Shown here: one piece after another, positions 50,058-62,900 of the stretch
How the letters are laid out: each line of letters begins with the position of its first letter
Numbering within the stretch: position 1 is the first letter of the stretch
Origin: Anabas testudineus
Taxonomy: Eukaryota > Chordata > Actinopteri > Anabantiformes > Anabantidae
Reading direction: 5' to 3'
NCBI RefSeq assembly: GCF_900324465.2
Contig: NC_046625.1
Coordinates: 13,494,019-13,558,018 of the forward strand
Length of the DNA stretch: 64,000 nt
Program-made: the position numbers and the translations under genes
The notes under the pieces: model-generated
The model's database searches: none
What the model saw: the letters and a program-made list of their open reading frames with translations, nothing else
What the model was told of the DNA's origin: nothing

Positions 50058-53000
50058 TTACACATTGGTATATATCGCTTCATCACAGTCAGTCTGTGTA
50101 GGAAACATGATTAACTTACTCTTTTCTCAAGTCCATGGAAATAATGAATATAGGAATGAAGCTGAAGCTGCACATACCTCCATGTTGCCATATATAGGAT
50201 CATCAGGGTCATGTATATCTTCATCATCCATGTGTTTTCTGACAGAGCACAGAAAGAAAACACGTTTTCTTCTCTGTGTCATTTTAAATTACAGGGAAAC
50301 TTTTGTTTATTGCAAATGAACAAATGCATAAATAAATAAACAGTATGTGAATGTGTGAATGTGTTTTGTTGTGTCATACTGGAACTCCACAGTCTCTGTT
50401 GTCTTGGTGACACTGTCATGAGATGTTGGCAAATCTCCAGGTCCCCTACCAGCAGAATAATGTGTTTTAATTTAGGACCTTGAAAAACACTATGAACACC
50501 TTACACATAAACTCAAACTGCAAAACTAAACACAGTCAACACAGTTGACTTTCTGTTGACATAGTGCTCAACATAAAGTATTCTTCATAATCTGGATATA
50601 TTTAATAGCCTATAAACATTTAAAGGACCAAAAACGGGTAATAAAACAAACATATTTACCAAAATCCACATAAACATGCATACGACCAAACAACATTAGC
50701 TTCATTGTGTCATTTTGATAAATGGTTTATTATTTATATAACTAAAAGTTGAATAACTGAAACCTTTTTGTTTAGGTATACTGGTGATCCACAGCTTTCT
50801 CTGTCTCTGTGACACATGCTGTAGTATCCTCTGTTTTCTTAATTATTAATTATGACAACAAATAACAAATTTCTATATCAACTTACCTTTTTCTGACAAC
50901 TCCCAATACTATTAGAAGTATCACCAAACCTGTGCCTGCTCCAATAGCTATGAAAATATAGAGATTCTGCATCTTTCCTGTTCAAACAGAAACCAAGTGA
51001 AGTCATTGTTATAATATAAACTATTTTTATGTATGTTACATGGGTCAGGCTTAACTTACCATTGACAGCTAAAGGGAATGTGAGGCTGACATTGCCCAAC
51101 GTGTTGTTTGCCAGACACTGGACAAACTCAGAAGATCCAGATTTAGTGTGCAGAGTCTCAGTGGTATTAAAACCATGTGTCTCTGTCTTGTTGCTTGATA
51201 AGACTCTGTCAGAAAGCACAAAATGGACCATGCTGGGAGGACTGGACTCCACAATGCACACACACTTTACCACATCGTCCTCTGAGGAGCAGGAGATGTT
51301 CTTAATCTCAGGGGCAACTGTCAGAAGAACCAATGTAGGAGTTGATTAAAATGTTCATCATGTTTAAATTAAAACAAGTTTCTCTTTGTGTTTTTGATTG
51401 TTTACTTACATGACACATTGAGCTGCACAGGGCTTGATCTGCGTTTTCCTACTGTATTGATGGCAGTACAGTACAGGGCACCTGTGTGTCTGGAGACATT
51501 TATCAGCTTGTAAGATTGTCCCTGATGCAGCCGAGCACCTGCTTCATTCTTCCACAGGTAGCTTTTGGCAGGAGGGTTAGCCTCACTGGAGCACGTCAGC
51601 TGCACAGTTTCTCCTTCTTTTACATGTGACTTGTAGTCAACCTTCACATTCACAGGGGCGTCTGCACAGAAACATACAATTAACTCTTCATGATGCTGTG
51701 ATGTTCTTTACAGACATCGTGTTTAAAGCATTAACTTTTATCATCCCTGTTTTTTACACTTACATTTAACTTTGAGAACATTGGATGCTTGTTGCTGCAC
51801 TAAACCTCCTTTGTATCTCACAGTGCATGATAAAGGCTTGTTGTGATCAGCTTTGGTGGCTTTAAAGGTCAGAACAGACGTTGCCTTCCACTGACCATCT
51901 GTAAGCTGCTGTGTTTGGAAACGCTTCTCGCCAGAGTGAGTCCAGGTGAATTCAGGAGGAGATGAGGGACATGAGTGAGACACAGAGCAGGAAGCAGACA
52001 CATTTTGACCCTTAACTACTTCTTCTTTCACAGAGACAGTGGGCTGTGGGGCACCTGTAACAAGAAGGTCACACAAGAGACTTTTGTTGATCCGTTGTGT
52101 AGTGTTGCTGCTGTCATCAACATTCACTCTGACTAAATATAGAATATAACTACTTTTCTTTGGCGTCTTTAAATATCTGTGGTCACCACACAGCAGCAGT
52201 TTCAGTATGTGTCTACAAACTGAAAGACGAGTTGTGTGCAATTCAAACAAGGCACACTTATAAATTTAAACAGTGAATGATATTTCAAATTTTAGGATTG
52301 ATAAAAATGATGAGGGCCCAGAATTTAACATGTAGGAAATTCTTAACATTGTTTCTGTTTGTCTTACATTTCATACATCTGTAAATTTAATTTTATCTGT
52401 TCTGTCACCAAATACATTTGTTTCTTAAATTTAATTGGACTGATTCTATTGAAGACATTCAGGATACAGTGATGATGGTGTAGCTGCTGTCATCGCAACT
52501 TGTTATTCATGGTCTGCGGAGGTGTGTAGATCATTCCATCACTGTGTAACCACTGAGCTAAAAAGGTTCAACTGGGATCTTTTGAGTTGAGATGAAGGGA
52601 CCACAAGAACCAATATTACATTATATTATTAAAAGAGATGAATATTACTTACTAATAACTGTAATGGACACTTCATTGTTTCTGTAAGTATACTGGTTAT
52701 AGCCTCCAAGTTCAATCCTGAAATAAAAAGGTCCTTGATCACTTTGACGAAGGGGATCGATCTTCAGGGAACAGTTCTTCTGTGTTATGTTTCCCACCAG
52801 CTCTGTCCGTCCTTTATACTCCTGCTTAATTTGATTTTTGTCTTTGTGATAGATGACATCATTTGTCTTCGTATACCAAATCCCTGTGTATCCAGTGATC
52901 TGTTTTCCTGGTTCTGGGTAGTTATATGAGCAGGGGATAACCACACAGGATCCATTGATGCCTTGAACTGATGATGGCACCGTGGCGATCCTAGCGGGGG

Positions 53001-53233
53001 ATTCAGTTTGAACAACTGAATAAATGTATATTTAAAAAAAAAAAAAAGACGACATGAAAACAGAGAACACAAGATTAAAAAAAAGTCAACTCAAATTCAC
53101 CTAAATCTGAGTTATAATAAATATAAACTCTGACTGCTCATGAGCAACAAAAGATCATTTGTAGGTGTAGAGACTTTACAATACCTTTAAACCAAAGGAA
53201 CACAAAGAACGGAGGCCATTTGAAAACACCCAT
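50058..53233 (-). CDS. CD22/Siglec-like receptor, gene D
   Basis: 488-aa receptor in nine exons: 53233-53185 (signal), 53015-52653 (V-set), 52054-51764 (D2), 51661-51410 (D3), 51317-51060 (D4), 50977-50887 (transmembrane), 50445-50380, 50238-50178, 50093-50058 (tail); 1467 nt, in frame. The V-set starts E-S-P-A-R-I-A-T where the other copies have E-A-S-T-W-T-A-T, so the Trp that contacts sialic acid in known Siglecs is replaced by Arg. The cysteines and F-Y-F-R-I-E are kept. The C-C' loop is W-Y-T-K-T-N-D-V-I-Y. D3 has the altered G-K-R-R-S-S where others have G-E-S-K-S-S. The terminal motif is A-I-Y-T-N-V. It uses the E-F-Q type tail exon. The G-R-T-E-D type exon has lost its acceptor region near 50840. 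Confidence 0.87.
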
Positions 53234-53911
53234 CTCGTCTTCTCAGGTTCAGATCTGAAAACACAGTGACATATATTTCCTGGTTCTTGTGGTTCCCCTT
53301 TGAACAGAGATCAATCTGGCTTATATTCCCTTTTTACTACAAACATCTACAATGTTACACAGAAAATCGGACATGAAGGAAATCTACAGTATGTTAGTCA
53401 CTATTAATCATTAATAGAGAATGTATAATTTAATACATATAAAATTATTCTCCGTGAGATGTTTAGATTTCCAGGGTTTACTGTCAAAATAATCATAAAA
53501 AGGAATAAATAATAATCTCATTAGTTCTTATAATTAATGTATTTGCTTATAAAACGTTTAATGCTTTGCATGTGTGATCATCTTTTGTTTTATCACAAGA
53601 TTTTATGTGTTGGACTTTAAAAATACAGAAACTTAATGAATTTTAAAAATCATGACTTCTTCAATCCTACTATTTTGTTATTTTCTCAACCAAATACTTA
53701 CTACTTATTTGATTATCATTCTAAATCTATGTTGTCTGGTGAATTATTGTAAAATCCTTAAATTGTGTTAACAGACTTTATGTAAGTAACAGACAACTGT
53801 GATTCATCTTTAGTTGAAATAGTTACAGATCATGTTTGGTCTAATTCACCTTTAGTTTAAAGAAAGATTTACTAAAGAAGCACAAATGACATGTACTCTA
53901 CCTGACACATT

Positions 53912-53964
53912 GCTCATCAGAGATGTCCACAAGTGAAGGCAGGATTTCCTATTCTTTCTTTATA
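53912..53964 (-). promoter_or_regulatory. Promoter and noncoding exon 1 of gene D
   Basis: TATAAAG on the minus strand at 53958-53964 and a leader exon ending at 53912 with donor G|GTAGAG, as in gene B. Confidence 0.6.
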
Positions 53965-54045
53965 ATTAGAGTTAATGTCACAGGAAGTTTATCTTCACAC
54001 TTTGTCTTGTGAAAGTTAGGTAGCAGTTTACTTTTACGTCAGTTG

Positions 54046-54141
54046 AGTGACCCATTCTTTCTCAAATGTTGGTAAAAACAGTCTGCATGCCTAGGTGCTT
54101 TATTTTGTACACCACTGGCTAAGGATGTGATTGGAACACCT
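54046..54141 (-). mobile_element. Tc1-like transposon end fragment (unit D)
   Basis: Same terminal Tc1 piece and same relative position as 33826-33925 in unit B, hence present before the units duplicated. Confidence 0.6.
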
Positions 54142-54369
54142 TTAAATGTCAAGATGTGTCAAGATGTGCATCAGCATGAGAGCTGGTCAAGCTCTTCCAT
54201 TTTAAAAACAGTCCTTCAAGAAAGACTGAAGTAGTATCTCTTCAGTCATCAAAGGATGTTCCTGCAAAACAGAAATGCAATTGGGATGTAGTTCATGTAA
54301 CATTCACTTTCACTTTAAAGTTTTACACTGAAGATGTATGAGATATTATTAGTCATTCAATTTACCATG

Positions 54370-55370
54370 ATTAAAGTAATTAAATCTGAAGTGGATAATG
54401 GAACTCCTCAATGAAGTGTATTTAGACTAACATGATATACTTGATGAGTTGCCTCCGGACTTAGGAAGATCATTATTTGCTGATGATGGAGCATAATGTA
54501 GAAATAAAATACACCTAGTAAATAAAATGCAGGAGGGGATAAAACAAGTAGAGAAATGGGGATTTAGAGAGGTCAAAGGTAATGTTTTTACAAAGAGGAG
54601 GAAGAAAGAAGAATGTAAGTTAAAGTTATATGGAGCTGTATTAGAACAGGTCGGGCTTCAATGGGGAACAGATGTTCTATCACTGAGATATGTCCATAAA
54701 GCTTAAATAAGGTCTTCTTTAGAATATGGGAGTGTTGTGTATGGATCAAATGCTAAATCCAGATTTAAAGTGCTAGAAGTTATTGAATCCAGACCACTAA
54801 GACTGTGCACTGGTGCAACTAAGACATCCTCTGTGTGACTACAAAAAAGTAGCTCTTAGTTATAATTATTGGAGAAGTTGAAAAAATAAGTAAAAATTAA
54901 AGGGAAATTAGAGATTTAAATACCCTGAGTTCACTCATGTCCATAAAGATGGATCTTTGGATACAAGGTCTGACAGAACTTGTGCTGCAGTTACAGTGCT
55001 GAGTCATAAAACTGACATATTTAAAAGAACATTGGATGATTTGATTGTCTATTCAGTGGAAATGTAAACAGTAGTATTAGCGTTGGAGTGAATAAAGTGA
55101 ATTTTTCCAGGTCAGGTTTTAATATGCAGTGACTCTGTCTCTGTTCTGTACACCATTAGGTGAAGTTCATCCAAGAACAGACAGGACTTAATGTTAAATC
55201 TACTGTCATTGTATTTAGAAGCCGTGAGTCAGGGTCTGGAAATCAAGAACATAAAGACATCAGTATCATCTACATCTACAACCAGACAGGAAGAAGTGGT
55301 TTTTACCATATTAAGAATAGGAAACAGTAATTTAAACAGTAGATTTATTAGAGAAACATGAAAATTTCCA
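54370..55370 (+). mobile_element. Nimb/I-clade LINE fragment (paralogue of 42890-44627)
   Basis: The same segments occur in the same order as upstream of unit C, with internal deletions. A polymerase-like L-F-A-D-D-G-A core is visible near 54472-54492, and Y-G-S-V-V-Y-G-S near 54725-54750. Upstream of gene D it occupies the position that the longer copy occupies upstream of gene C, so C and D share this insertion. Confidence 0.75.
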
Positions 55371-55660
55371 AATGGAGAAGCGTGATTCATGGCTCCAGAG
55401 GACGTGTCTCCACTGCTCTAGAGTCCTGTGGCGGCTGCTTTAGAACACTGCATATGACGCTTTGCATTGCACTTGGTGATGTATGGCTTGGATGCAGCTG
55501 CTCGGCCATGGAAACCCATTCCATGAAGTTTGTTGCACAGGTGGCATCCTATCACAGATCCAAGCTGGAATTCACTGAGATCCTGAGAGCAACCCAGTCT
55601 GCATGCCTAGGTGCTTCATTTTATACACCTGGAACACCTGATTCTGCGAATATTAAGATT
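55370..55660 (-). mobile_element. Tc1-like transposon fragment
   Basis: Pieces GAAGCGTGATTCATGGCTCC, TGCAGCTGCTCGGCCATGGA and GTCTGCATGCCTAGGTGCTT belong to the same Tc1 family, but come from a part of the element largely missing at 44770-45361. Internal deletions are evident. Confidence 0.7.
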
Positions 55661-55669
55661 TTCGCTGTT

Positions 55670-56790
55670 TTTTTTACTGCCTTTAGGTTCTTCTCCTGAT
55701 CAGGGCATAAAAAAAGAGAAGAGAAAATAAGAATACACTCGTGTATAGCTTTTATAAAATATATGCAGAGACCTCAAAAATATGTATGTAATATCTTCAA
55801 CAATATTTTATTTTTTGTTTGATTTGCATCATTTCTCAGAAATTTGGATTCAAATTTCAAATTTGTGTGAGGCAAAGCATGCACATTAAGGTTTCTGATG
55901 TAGGTTGTTGCATTTTTATCTTGCACAAGAGAATAATAAACTATATACTATACATAAACTAAATGATCGCCTGGCCTCAACTCCTCCTCTCACCGGACTT
56001 CCAATGACTGATTCATGTTTTTCCTTGGTACTTTGCATGTGAGGTTTATGGTTTTGTCTGTACTCTTTACGTTGTTACTTTCAGTGTTTGCTGGCTCTTT
56101 CCTCGTGTCCTCTGCCCTTTTAAATAAACATACCCTTTTGTACTTAGCCATTTGTCGCTGTCAGTCCAATTCCTCACAAATATAGGTGGAGTCAAAATAA
56201 AAATGACACTAAAGACACCATATGTATCTGAAGGGCCCTTTAAAGTTGGAGCAATTGTCGGTAAATTTCAGACCAGTAGTTGTATCCAGTAATAACTGAA
56301 GTGCCAATTAAGTTAAGGTGGGAAATGAAACAACATTTTTTAAAATGGACACACCAGCTGCAAAGTATGTTTCTCAAAGTGTGGTGCGTGTGCCACTGGT
56401 AATACGCCAGCTCCCTCTAGTGGTCCACAGAATAATCTCTACTACAGGCTGCAATGCCAAGAGATGGATGAAAAATTAGATGACGAAAAGTTCAATAAAA
56501 TGACTTACCTGAAGCTACATATATAGCCATTTGTGACTTAATATTTAAGTACAGTACAGTTTCAATGTAATTTTTACATTACAGCAGGAATTTTTATTTT
56601 TTATTTAACATTTCTTTATTTATCAATCAAGTTTTTTATTTGCCTGTGTGTACTACCACAGTGCAGTGGTAGTGTTCAACTGTGTATTTAAAAAGTTTAA
56701 AGTAGAAGAATAAATATAAGAAAAAAGATGAGATGGTACTTGGTGTGAAAGTAGTAACACTGATCTAAACCATCAACATGTCTTTTAGAC
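55670..56790. other. Unit flank piece followed by unassigned repeats
   Basis: 55670-55935 repeats the start of the unit 3' flank (TTCTCCTGATCAGGGCATAA...). After that the paralogy stops. 55935-56790 holds AT-rich sequence with a repeat-like TTTCTCAAAGTGTGGTGCGT near 56360-56380 that I could not assign. No gene was seen. Confidence 0.4.
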
Positions 56791-58680
56791 CCCATCCTGA
56801 ATAGACTCCTCAAAGAGTTCTTACCGTTGATCAGCACGTTCATTGGATTCATCTTTCTTTACCAACAGGCTTCATAGCACAGGCATTTAAGGTTGCTGTA
56901 GTCAAACCTCTACTCATAAAGCCTACTCTAGACTCAGGGGCCGATCATAGACCAATATCCAATCTGCAGCTTATCTCTAAAATCCTTAAAAAAGTAGTTT
57001 CAAAGCAATTTTGTGATCACCTGCACAGGAATAACCTGTATGAAGATGTCCATTCAGGATTTAGAGTAATCCAAAGAACAGAAACGGCACTGGCCACTAA
57101 CAATCCTCGCTAAGGGTCAGACAACAGACTTCTCTCTATACTTGTCTTGTTGGATCTTAGTGCAACATTCAACAAAGGAACTGCACTAGAGTGGTTTAAA
57201 TAGTATCTATCAGATATGTTTGTGCATAGTTTGTGCATGTTAATTTGGATTTACTCATTTGGCGGATGCTCCATGCACACAAAAGTTAGTTATGAAGTGG
57301 ACTTAGCAAGAGTGGCTCCCTGTAAAATCCAGAATTGAATTTAAAATTTTTATCCTAACTTATAAATAATCAGGCTCCATCTTATCTTAAAGACCTCATA
57401 GTTCCATATTTTCCATGCAGAACTCTACGTTCTCAGACTGCAGGTTTACTTGTGCTTCCTACAGTTTCTAAATGTAGAATGGGAGGGAGCCCCTCTCAAG
57501 CCCCTCTCCTGTTGCAGCAGCTCAGTTCAGGTTCGGGAAGCAGACACCCTCTCCACATTTAAGACTAGACTTAATACTTAATACTAGTCTGCTGGGGGAG
57601 CTCTACTGACAAACTGAGCTCCTCTCCTCTCTCCTTTCTCTTATATCAATGCAAGTCCACCATTGCACATCATTAACTTTGTGTCTTCTCTCTCCTGTAG
57701 TTGTGTTTCCTCTCTGTCTCCCTCTCTCTGTATGATTCTGCAGGTATCCTCGGCCTGGAACTGTACATCTCCAGGGTCCAGCTGACCTGTCCAATGTTCT
57801 TGCTGCTTGTTGTTGTTGTTGTGCCTTCTGTTCTTTTCTCTCTTCTCTTTCCACTCACCCCAACTGGTCGAGGCAGATGGCCGTCCGCTATGAGCCTGGT
57901 TCTGCTGGAGGTTTCTTCCTTTAAAGGGGGTTTTTCCTCTCCACTGTTGCCTAAAGCTTGCTCAAATGGGGTTGTTGGGTTTTCTGCATTATTTTTTTGT
58001 ATAATTATTCTCTGTAAGGCCTTAAACCTTGCACTGTAAAGTGCCTTGAGATAACTTCTGTTGTGAATTGGCGCTATACAAATAAAACTGAAAGAAAGAA
58101 GTTCCACAGGGTTATGTGCTTGGACCAATTCTCTTTACTCTATATATGCAGATGATACCCAGCTATATTTATCTATGAAACCTGAAGAAAGTAATTCATT
58201 GATCAGACTTTAAGCTGCTTAAAAGCTGCTGGTTGTATTCAATTTTCTATTACTAAATTTAGACGAGCTAGAGCTTATTTAGTTTGGTCCTAAAAACCTC
58301 AGAGACATAATGTCTGATCATAGTCTTACTCTAGACAACATAACATTGGCCTCAAGTAATACTGTTACCAGCATATCGCCTTTATCTCTAGAACTGTCTT
58401 CTACCTGAGGAATATCGCTCAAACTAGGAACATCCTTTCTCAGAAAGATGCTGAAAAACTAGTCCATGCATTTGTTACTTCCAGACTGGAATATTGTTAT
58501 TCACTATTAATTAGATAGAATAGAGTTTAAAGTACTTCAAACAAATATAAACATTTTAAAACACTCCTGCAGGACAGACTGAAGAACTGACATCCTCTGT
58601 CACCAAAGGAACAATAAATAATAACTCTCAAAATAAAATTAAACTTAGCAGCAACAACACAAGTCATTACTGCTGATTAT
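56790..58680 (+). mobile_element. L2-clade LINE complex, one L2 nested in another
   Basis: An older plus-strand L2 (R-P-I-S-N-L-Q-L-I-S-K near 56950-56985; L-L-D-L-S-A-T-F-N near 57150-57175) is interrupted at about 57298 by the 3' end of another L2 (H-C-type W-L-P-V-K-S-R-I-E-F-K near 57312-57345, L-R-S-Q-T-A-G-L-L near 57430-57455) with the full common 3' tail (CCTTGAGATAACTTCTGTTG to TACAAATAAAACTGA) ending at about 58095. The older copy resumes at about 58101 (V-P-Q-G-Y-V-L-G-P-I-L-F-T-L-Y). The paralogous region at about 27669 lacks the inner element. Confidence 0.8.
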
Positions 58681-58809
58681 TGAGTTAACAGGCAGTGCTT
58701 TGTATTAATTAAACAATGAATAATTATAAAACGTCTTAAAACACAAACACTCATTAAAAGTGTTAAAACATGCTATCATGTAAAGGCTGTTTGGAACACA
58801 TCAGTGTTA

Positions 58810-59880
58810 AGAATGCACTTTTATATAGCTTACATAAAATATATGCAGAGACTTAAAATAAGCATGTGTAAATAAAAATGTAATATCTTCAGGAAAAATC
58901 GATTTTTTGTTTGATTTGCATAATCTCTACGAAATTCTGATATTTAAAATTAGAGTGAGGCAAAACGTGCACATTCAAGTTTTTAATAGGGGTTGTTGCA
59001 CTTTCATCTTATAGAGTGAATAATAACATTTCCAGTAGCTGCTTTAAGGTTTAATATAGGAGGAGTAAAGATAAATATGACAACTTTCAAGTCTGTGTAC
59101 CTTATAATGCAGTCCTGTATATTTGAGACTTTTCAACTGTTTTATAGATAATTTGTAACCACCATGTCAAAAGGCTGCTCTAACACCTACGTTGTACAAT
59201 AGTAAAAGCAGAGTGTTCTTGGAAGACATGGCTACTGGTATTTCTTGACCAAGAGTCAGACATGGAGCAAGACGAATCAGTGGCACCAGTTGGGCAAAGT
59301 CGGCTTCAGCAGAATGAACATTTTGTGTCTGATATTTTGCTTTTGTACATGTGTATGTGGACTTAAGTGATCTTGAACAGTGTTGAAGCACCACCACCTG
59401 ACCAACATGTATGAGTAACTACTGAGATGGCCAGTTTATGAATTAGGAAGAGATGGATGTTAGTACATTTAAATTATATTTGTTATATTATGGAAAAGCC
59501 ATTTTAACATGTTTGACCTTAAACTGAGATTAAAACGGTTACATTTAATGGTTTATAAAGTCAGCATTAGTAGCTGAAATGACAGCACATTAAAGTCAGA
59601 TAAAGAGGATTCAGACCAACAATCATCTTAGCAGTGTTGAGTTTTATTGTTAAAGCAAAACATATGATACATAATAAATCTCCTACCAAATGCTCTCTTT
59701 TTTTCTCTGTGGTTTCATTTCTTACACACATTTTACTCTTTTCTGACACTGTATTTGCAAATACAGTCTTTCCTTGTCTTTGACTTTCTTACCCAATAGT
59801 TCATCACTCATTCCCACTGGTTCTTTGCAGAAAAGCTGGCACACTGTAATGTTTTAATCTTGCTTGTCTGTAGTTACTCT
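58810..59880 (-). repeat. Unit 3' flank repeat (copy E)
   Basis: Full-length paralogue of 28620-29640, with the 76-codon minus-strand open frame intact at 59167-59397. The upstream 58560-58810 also matches 28020-28275, tying units B and E together. Confidence 0.7.
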
Positions 59881-59995
59881 CTCAGATGCTCAAACACACG
59901 TATATGATAAGATACCATGCTATTTATTTTTATCTTTTTTGCCCCACATCAGTCAGACAACAGGCACAGAGATGGCAGCTGCTCTTCCAGTGATC

Positions 59996-62900
59996 TTACA
60001 CATTGGCATATATCTCTTCATTACAGTCAGTCTGTGTAGGAAACATGATTAACTCACTCTTTTCTCAAGTCTATGGAAATAATTAATAAAAAATGAATAA
60101 ATGAAGCTGAAGCTGCACATACCTCTGTGTTGCCATATACATGATCATCAGGGTCATGTATATCTTCATCATCCATCTGTATTCTGACAGAGCACAGAAA
60201 GCAAACATGTTTTCTTCTCTGTGTGATTTTAAATTACAGGGAAACTTTTGTTTATTACAAAAGAACAAATGCATGAATAAATAAACAGTATGTGAATGTG
60301 TGAATGTGTTTTGTTGTGTCGTACTGGAACTCCACAGACTCTGTTGCATTTGTGGCACTGTCATGAGATGTTGGCAAATCTCCAGGTCCCCTACCAGCAG
60401 AATAATGTGTTTTAATTTAGGACTCTGAAAAACACTATGAACACCTTACACATAAACTCAAACTACAAAACTAAACACAGACTATGATCCTCTATAAAAC
60501 GTTAGAAGTTGACATAGTGCTCAACATAAAGTATTCTTCATAACCTAGATATATTTAATAACCTATAAACATTTAAAGGACCAAAAATGGATAATAAAAC
60601 AAACATATTTACCAAAATCCACATAAACATGCATACGACCAAACAAGAATTGCTTTGTTTTCTTATTTTGATAAACGGTTTATTCTTTATATTAATAAAA
60701 GTTGAATAACTGAAACCTTTTTGTTGAGGCATACTGGTGATCCACAGCTTTCTCTCTCTCTGTGACACATGCTGCAGTATCCTCTGTTCTCCCCCTACTG
60801 GCAGAATAACAGTTATGAATTAAAGACAAAGAAATAGTATTGACATTTAACACAAACACTGAAACCAGTAATGCAAACTGCAGAGAGAGGTGAAAACAAA
60901 AATGTGCAGGTTGATGAGTGATCAAAACAAAGTGATTTATCAGTTTGTAATATTTAATATTCCTCTACATCAGGGGTATTCAACTAAAATTTTAAGAGGT
61001 CCGGATACACAAATATTTTAGAAGCAAAGGCCCAAAAGATTATGATGTCTAACCGTCCGTATGGGACAGTTTCTGGGACCGCGGTCCGCCTTGTTAGTGA
61101 CCCATGCTCTACATGCATAACTTGCTTTGTGATGTATTTTTACTTATGTTTTACAAATTCAAACAACTTTTAAGATCTATATACCTTTTCAGATTTTAAA
61201 ATTAGCTGTAGCACAAAACAACAATAACTTTTTGACTTTTTTTCAATGACAACAAATATTTTCTATATCAACTTACCATTTTCGGACAACTCCTAATACT
61301 ATTAGAAGTATCACCAAACCTGTGCCTGCTCCAATAGCTATGAAGATATAGAGATTCTGCATCTTTCCTGTTCAAACAGAAACCAAGTGAAGTCATTGTT
61401 ATAATGCAAACTATTTTTATGTATGACAGATGGGTCAGGCCTTTTTAGAAATACTAAACACAATTTTACATCTTACCATTGACAGCTAAAGGGATTGTGA
61501 GGCTGACTTTGCCCAATGTGTTAATTGCCAGACACTGGACAAACTCAGAAGATCCAGATTTAGTGTGCAGAGTCTCAGTGGTATTAAAACCATGTGTCTC
61601 TGTCTTGGTGCTTGATAAGACTCTGTCAGAAAGCACAAAATGGACCATGCTGGGAGGACTGGACTCCACAATGCACACACACTTTACCACATCGTCCTCT
61701 GAGGAGCAGGAGACGTTCTTAATCTCAGGGGCAACTGTCAGAACAACAAATGTAAGAGTTGGTTAAAATGTTCATCATGTTTAGATTAAAACAACTTTCT
61801 CTTTGTGTTTTTAATTGTTTACTTACATGACACATTGAGCTGCACAGGGCTTGATTTGCTTTCTCCTACTGTATTGATGGCAGTACAGTACAGGGCACCT
61901 GTGTGTCTGGAGACATTTGTCAGCTTGTAAGATTGTCCCTGATGCAGCCGAGCACATGCTTCATTCTTCCACAGGTAGCTGTTGGCAGGAGGGTTAGCCT
62001 CACTGGAGCACTTCAGCTGCACAGTTTCTCCCTCTTTTACATGTGACTTGTAGTCAACCTTCACATTCACAGGGGCGTCTGCACAGAAACATACAATTAA
62101 CTCTTCATGATGCTGTGATGTTCTTTACAGACATCATGTATAAAGCATTAACTTTTATCACCCCTGTTATTTACACTTACATTTAACTTTGAGAACATTG
62201 GATGCTTGTTTCCGCTCTAAACCTCCTTTGTATCTCCCAGTGCATGATAAAGGCTTGTTGTGATCAGCTCTGGTGGCTTTAAAGGTCAGAACAGACGTTG
62301 CCTTCCACTGACCATCGGTAAGCTGCTGTGATTGAAAACGCTTCTCGCCAGAGTGAGTCCAGGTGAATTCAGGAGGAGATGAGGGACATGAGTGAGACAC
62401 AGAGCAGGAAGCAGACACAGTTTGACCCTCGACTACTTCTTCTTTCACAGAGACAGTGGGCTGTGGGGCACCTGTAAGAACAAGAAGGTCACACAAGAGA
62501 CTTTCGTTTGAAAGGAGCCGTTATGTGGCGTTGCTGCTGTCATCAACATTCACTCTGACTAAATATAGAATATAACTATTTTTCTTGGGCGTCTTTAAAT
62601 ATCTGTGGTCACCACACAGCAGCAGTTTCAGTATGTGTCTACAAACTGAAAGACGAGTTGTGTGCAACTCACACATGGCACACTTATAAATTAAGCAGTG
62701 AAAGTTATTTCAAACTTCAGGATTGATAAAAATTATGAAGGCCCACAGCAACTTGTGGTTCGTGGTCTTTTCCAAGGACACTTCAATGTGAGTACGAGAA
62801 AACTGGGGGTTTAACCTCTGACCTTGTGACTTGCTCTACATCATCATAGTTGCCTTCTATTATCACTAAAAATGTTCTTATGGCATCCATTTACATTTCA

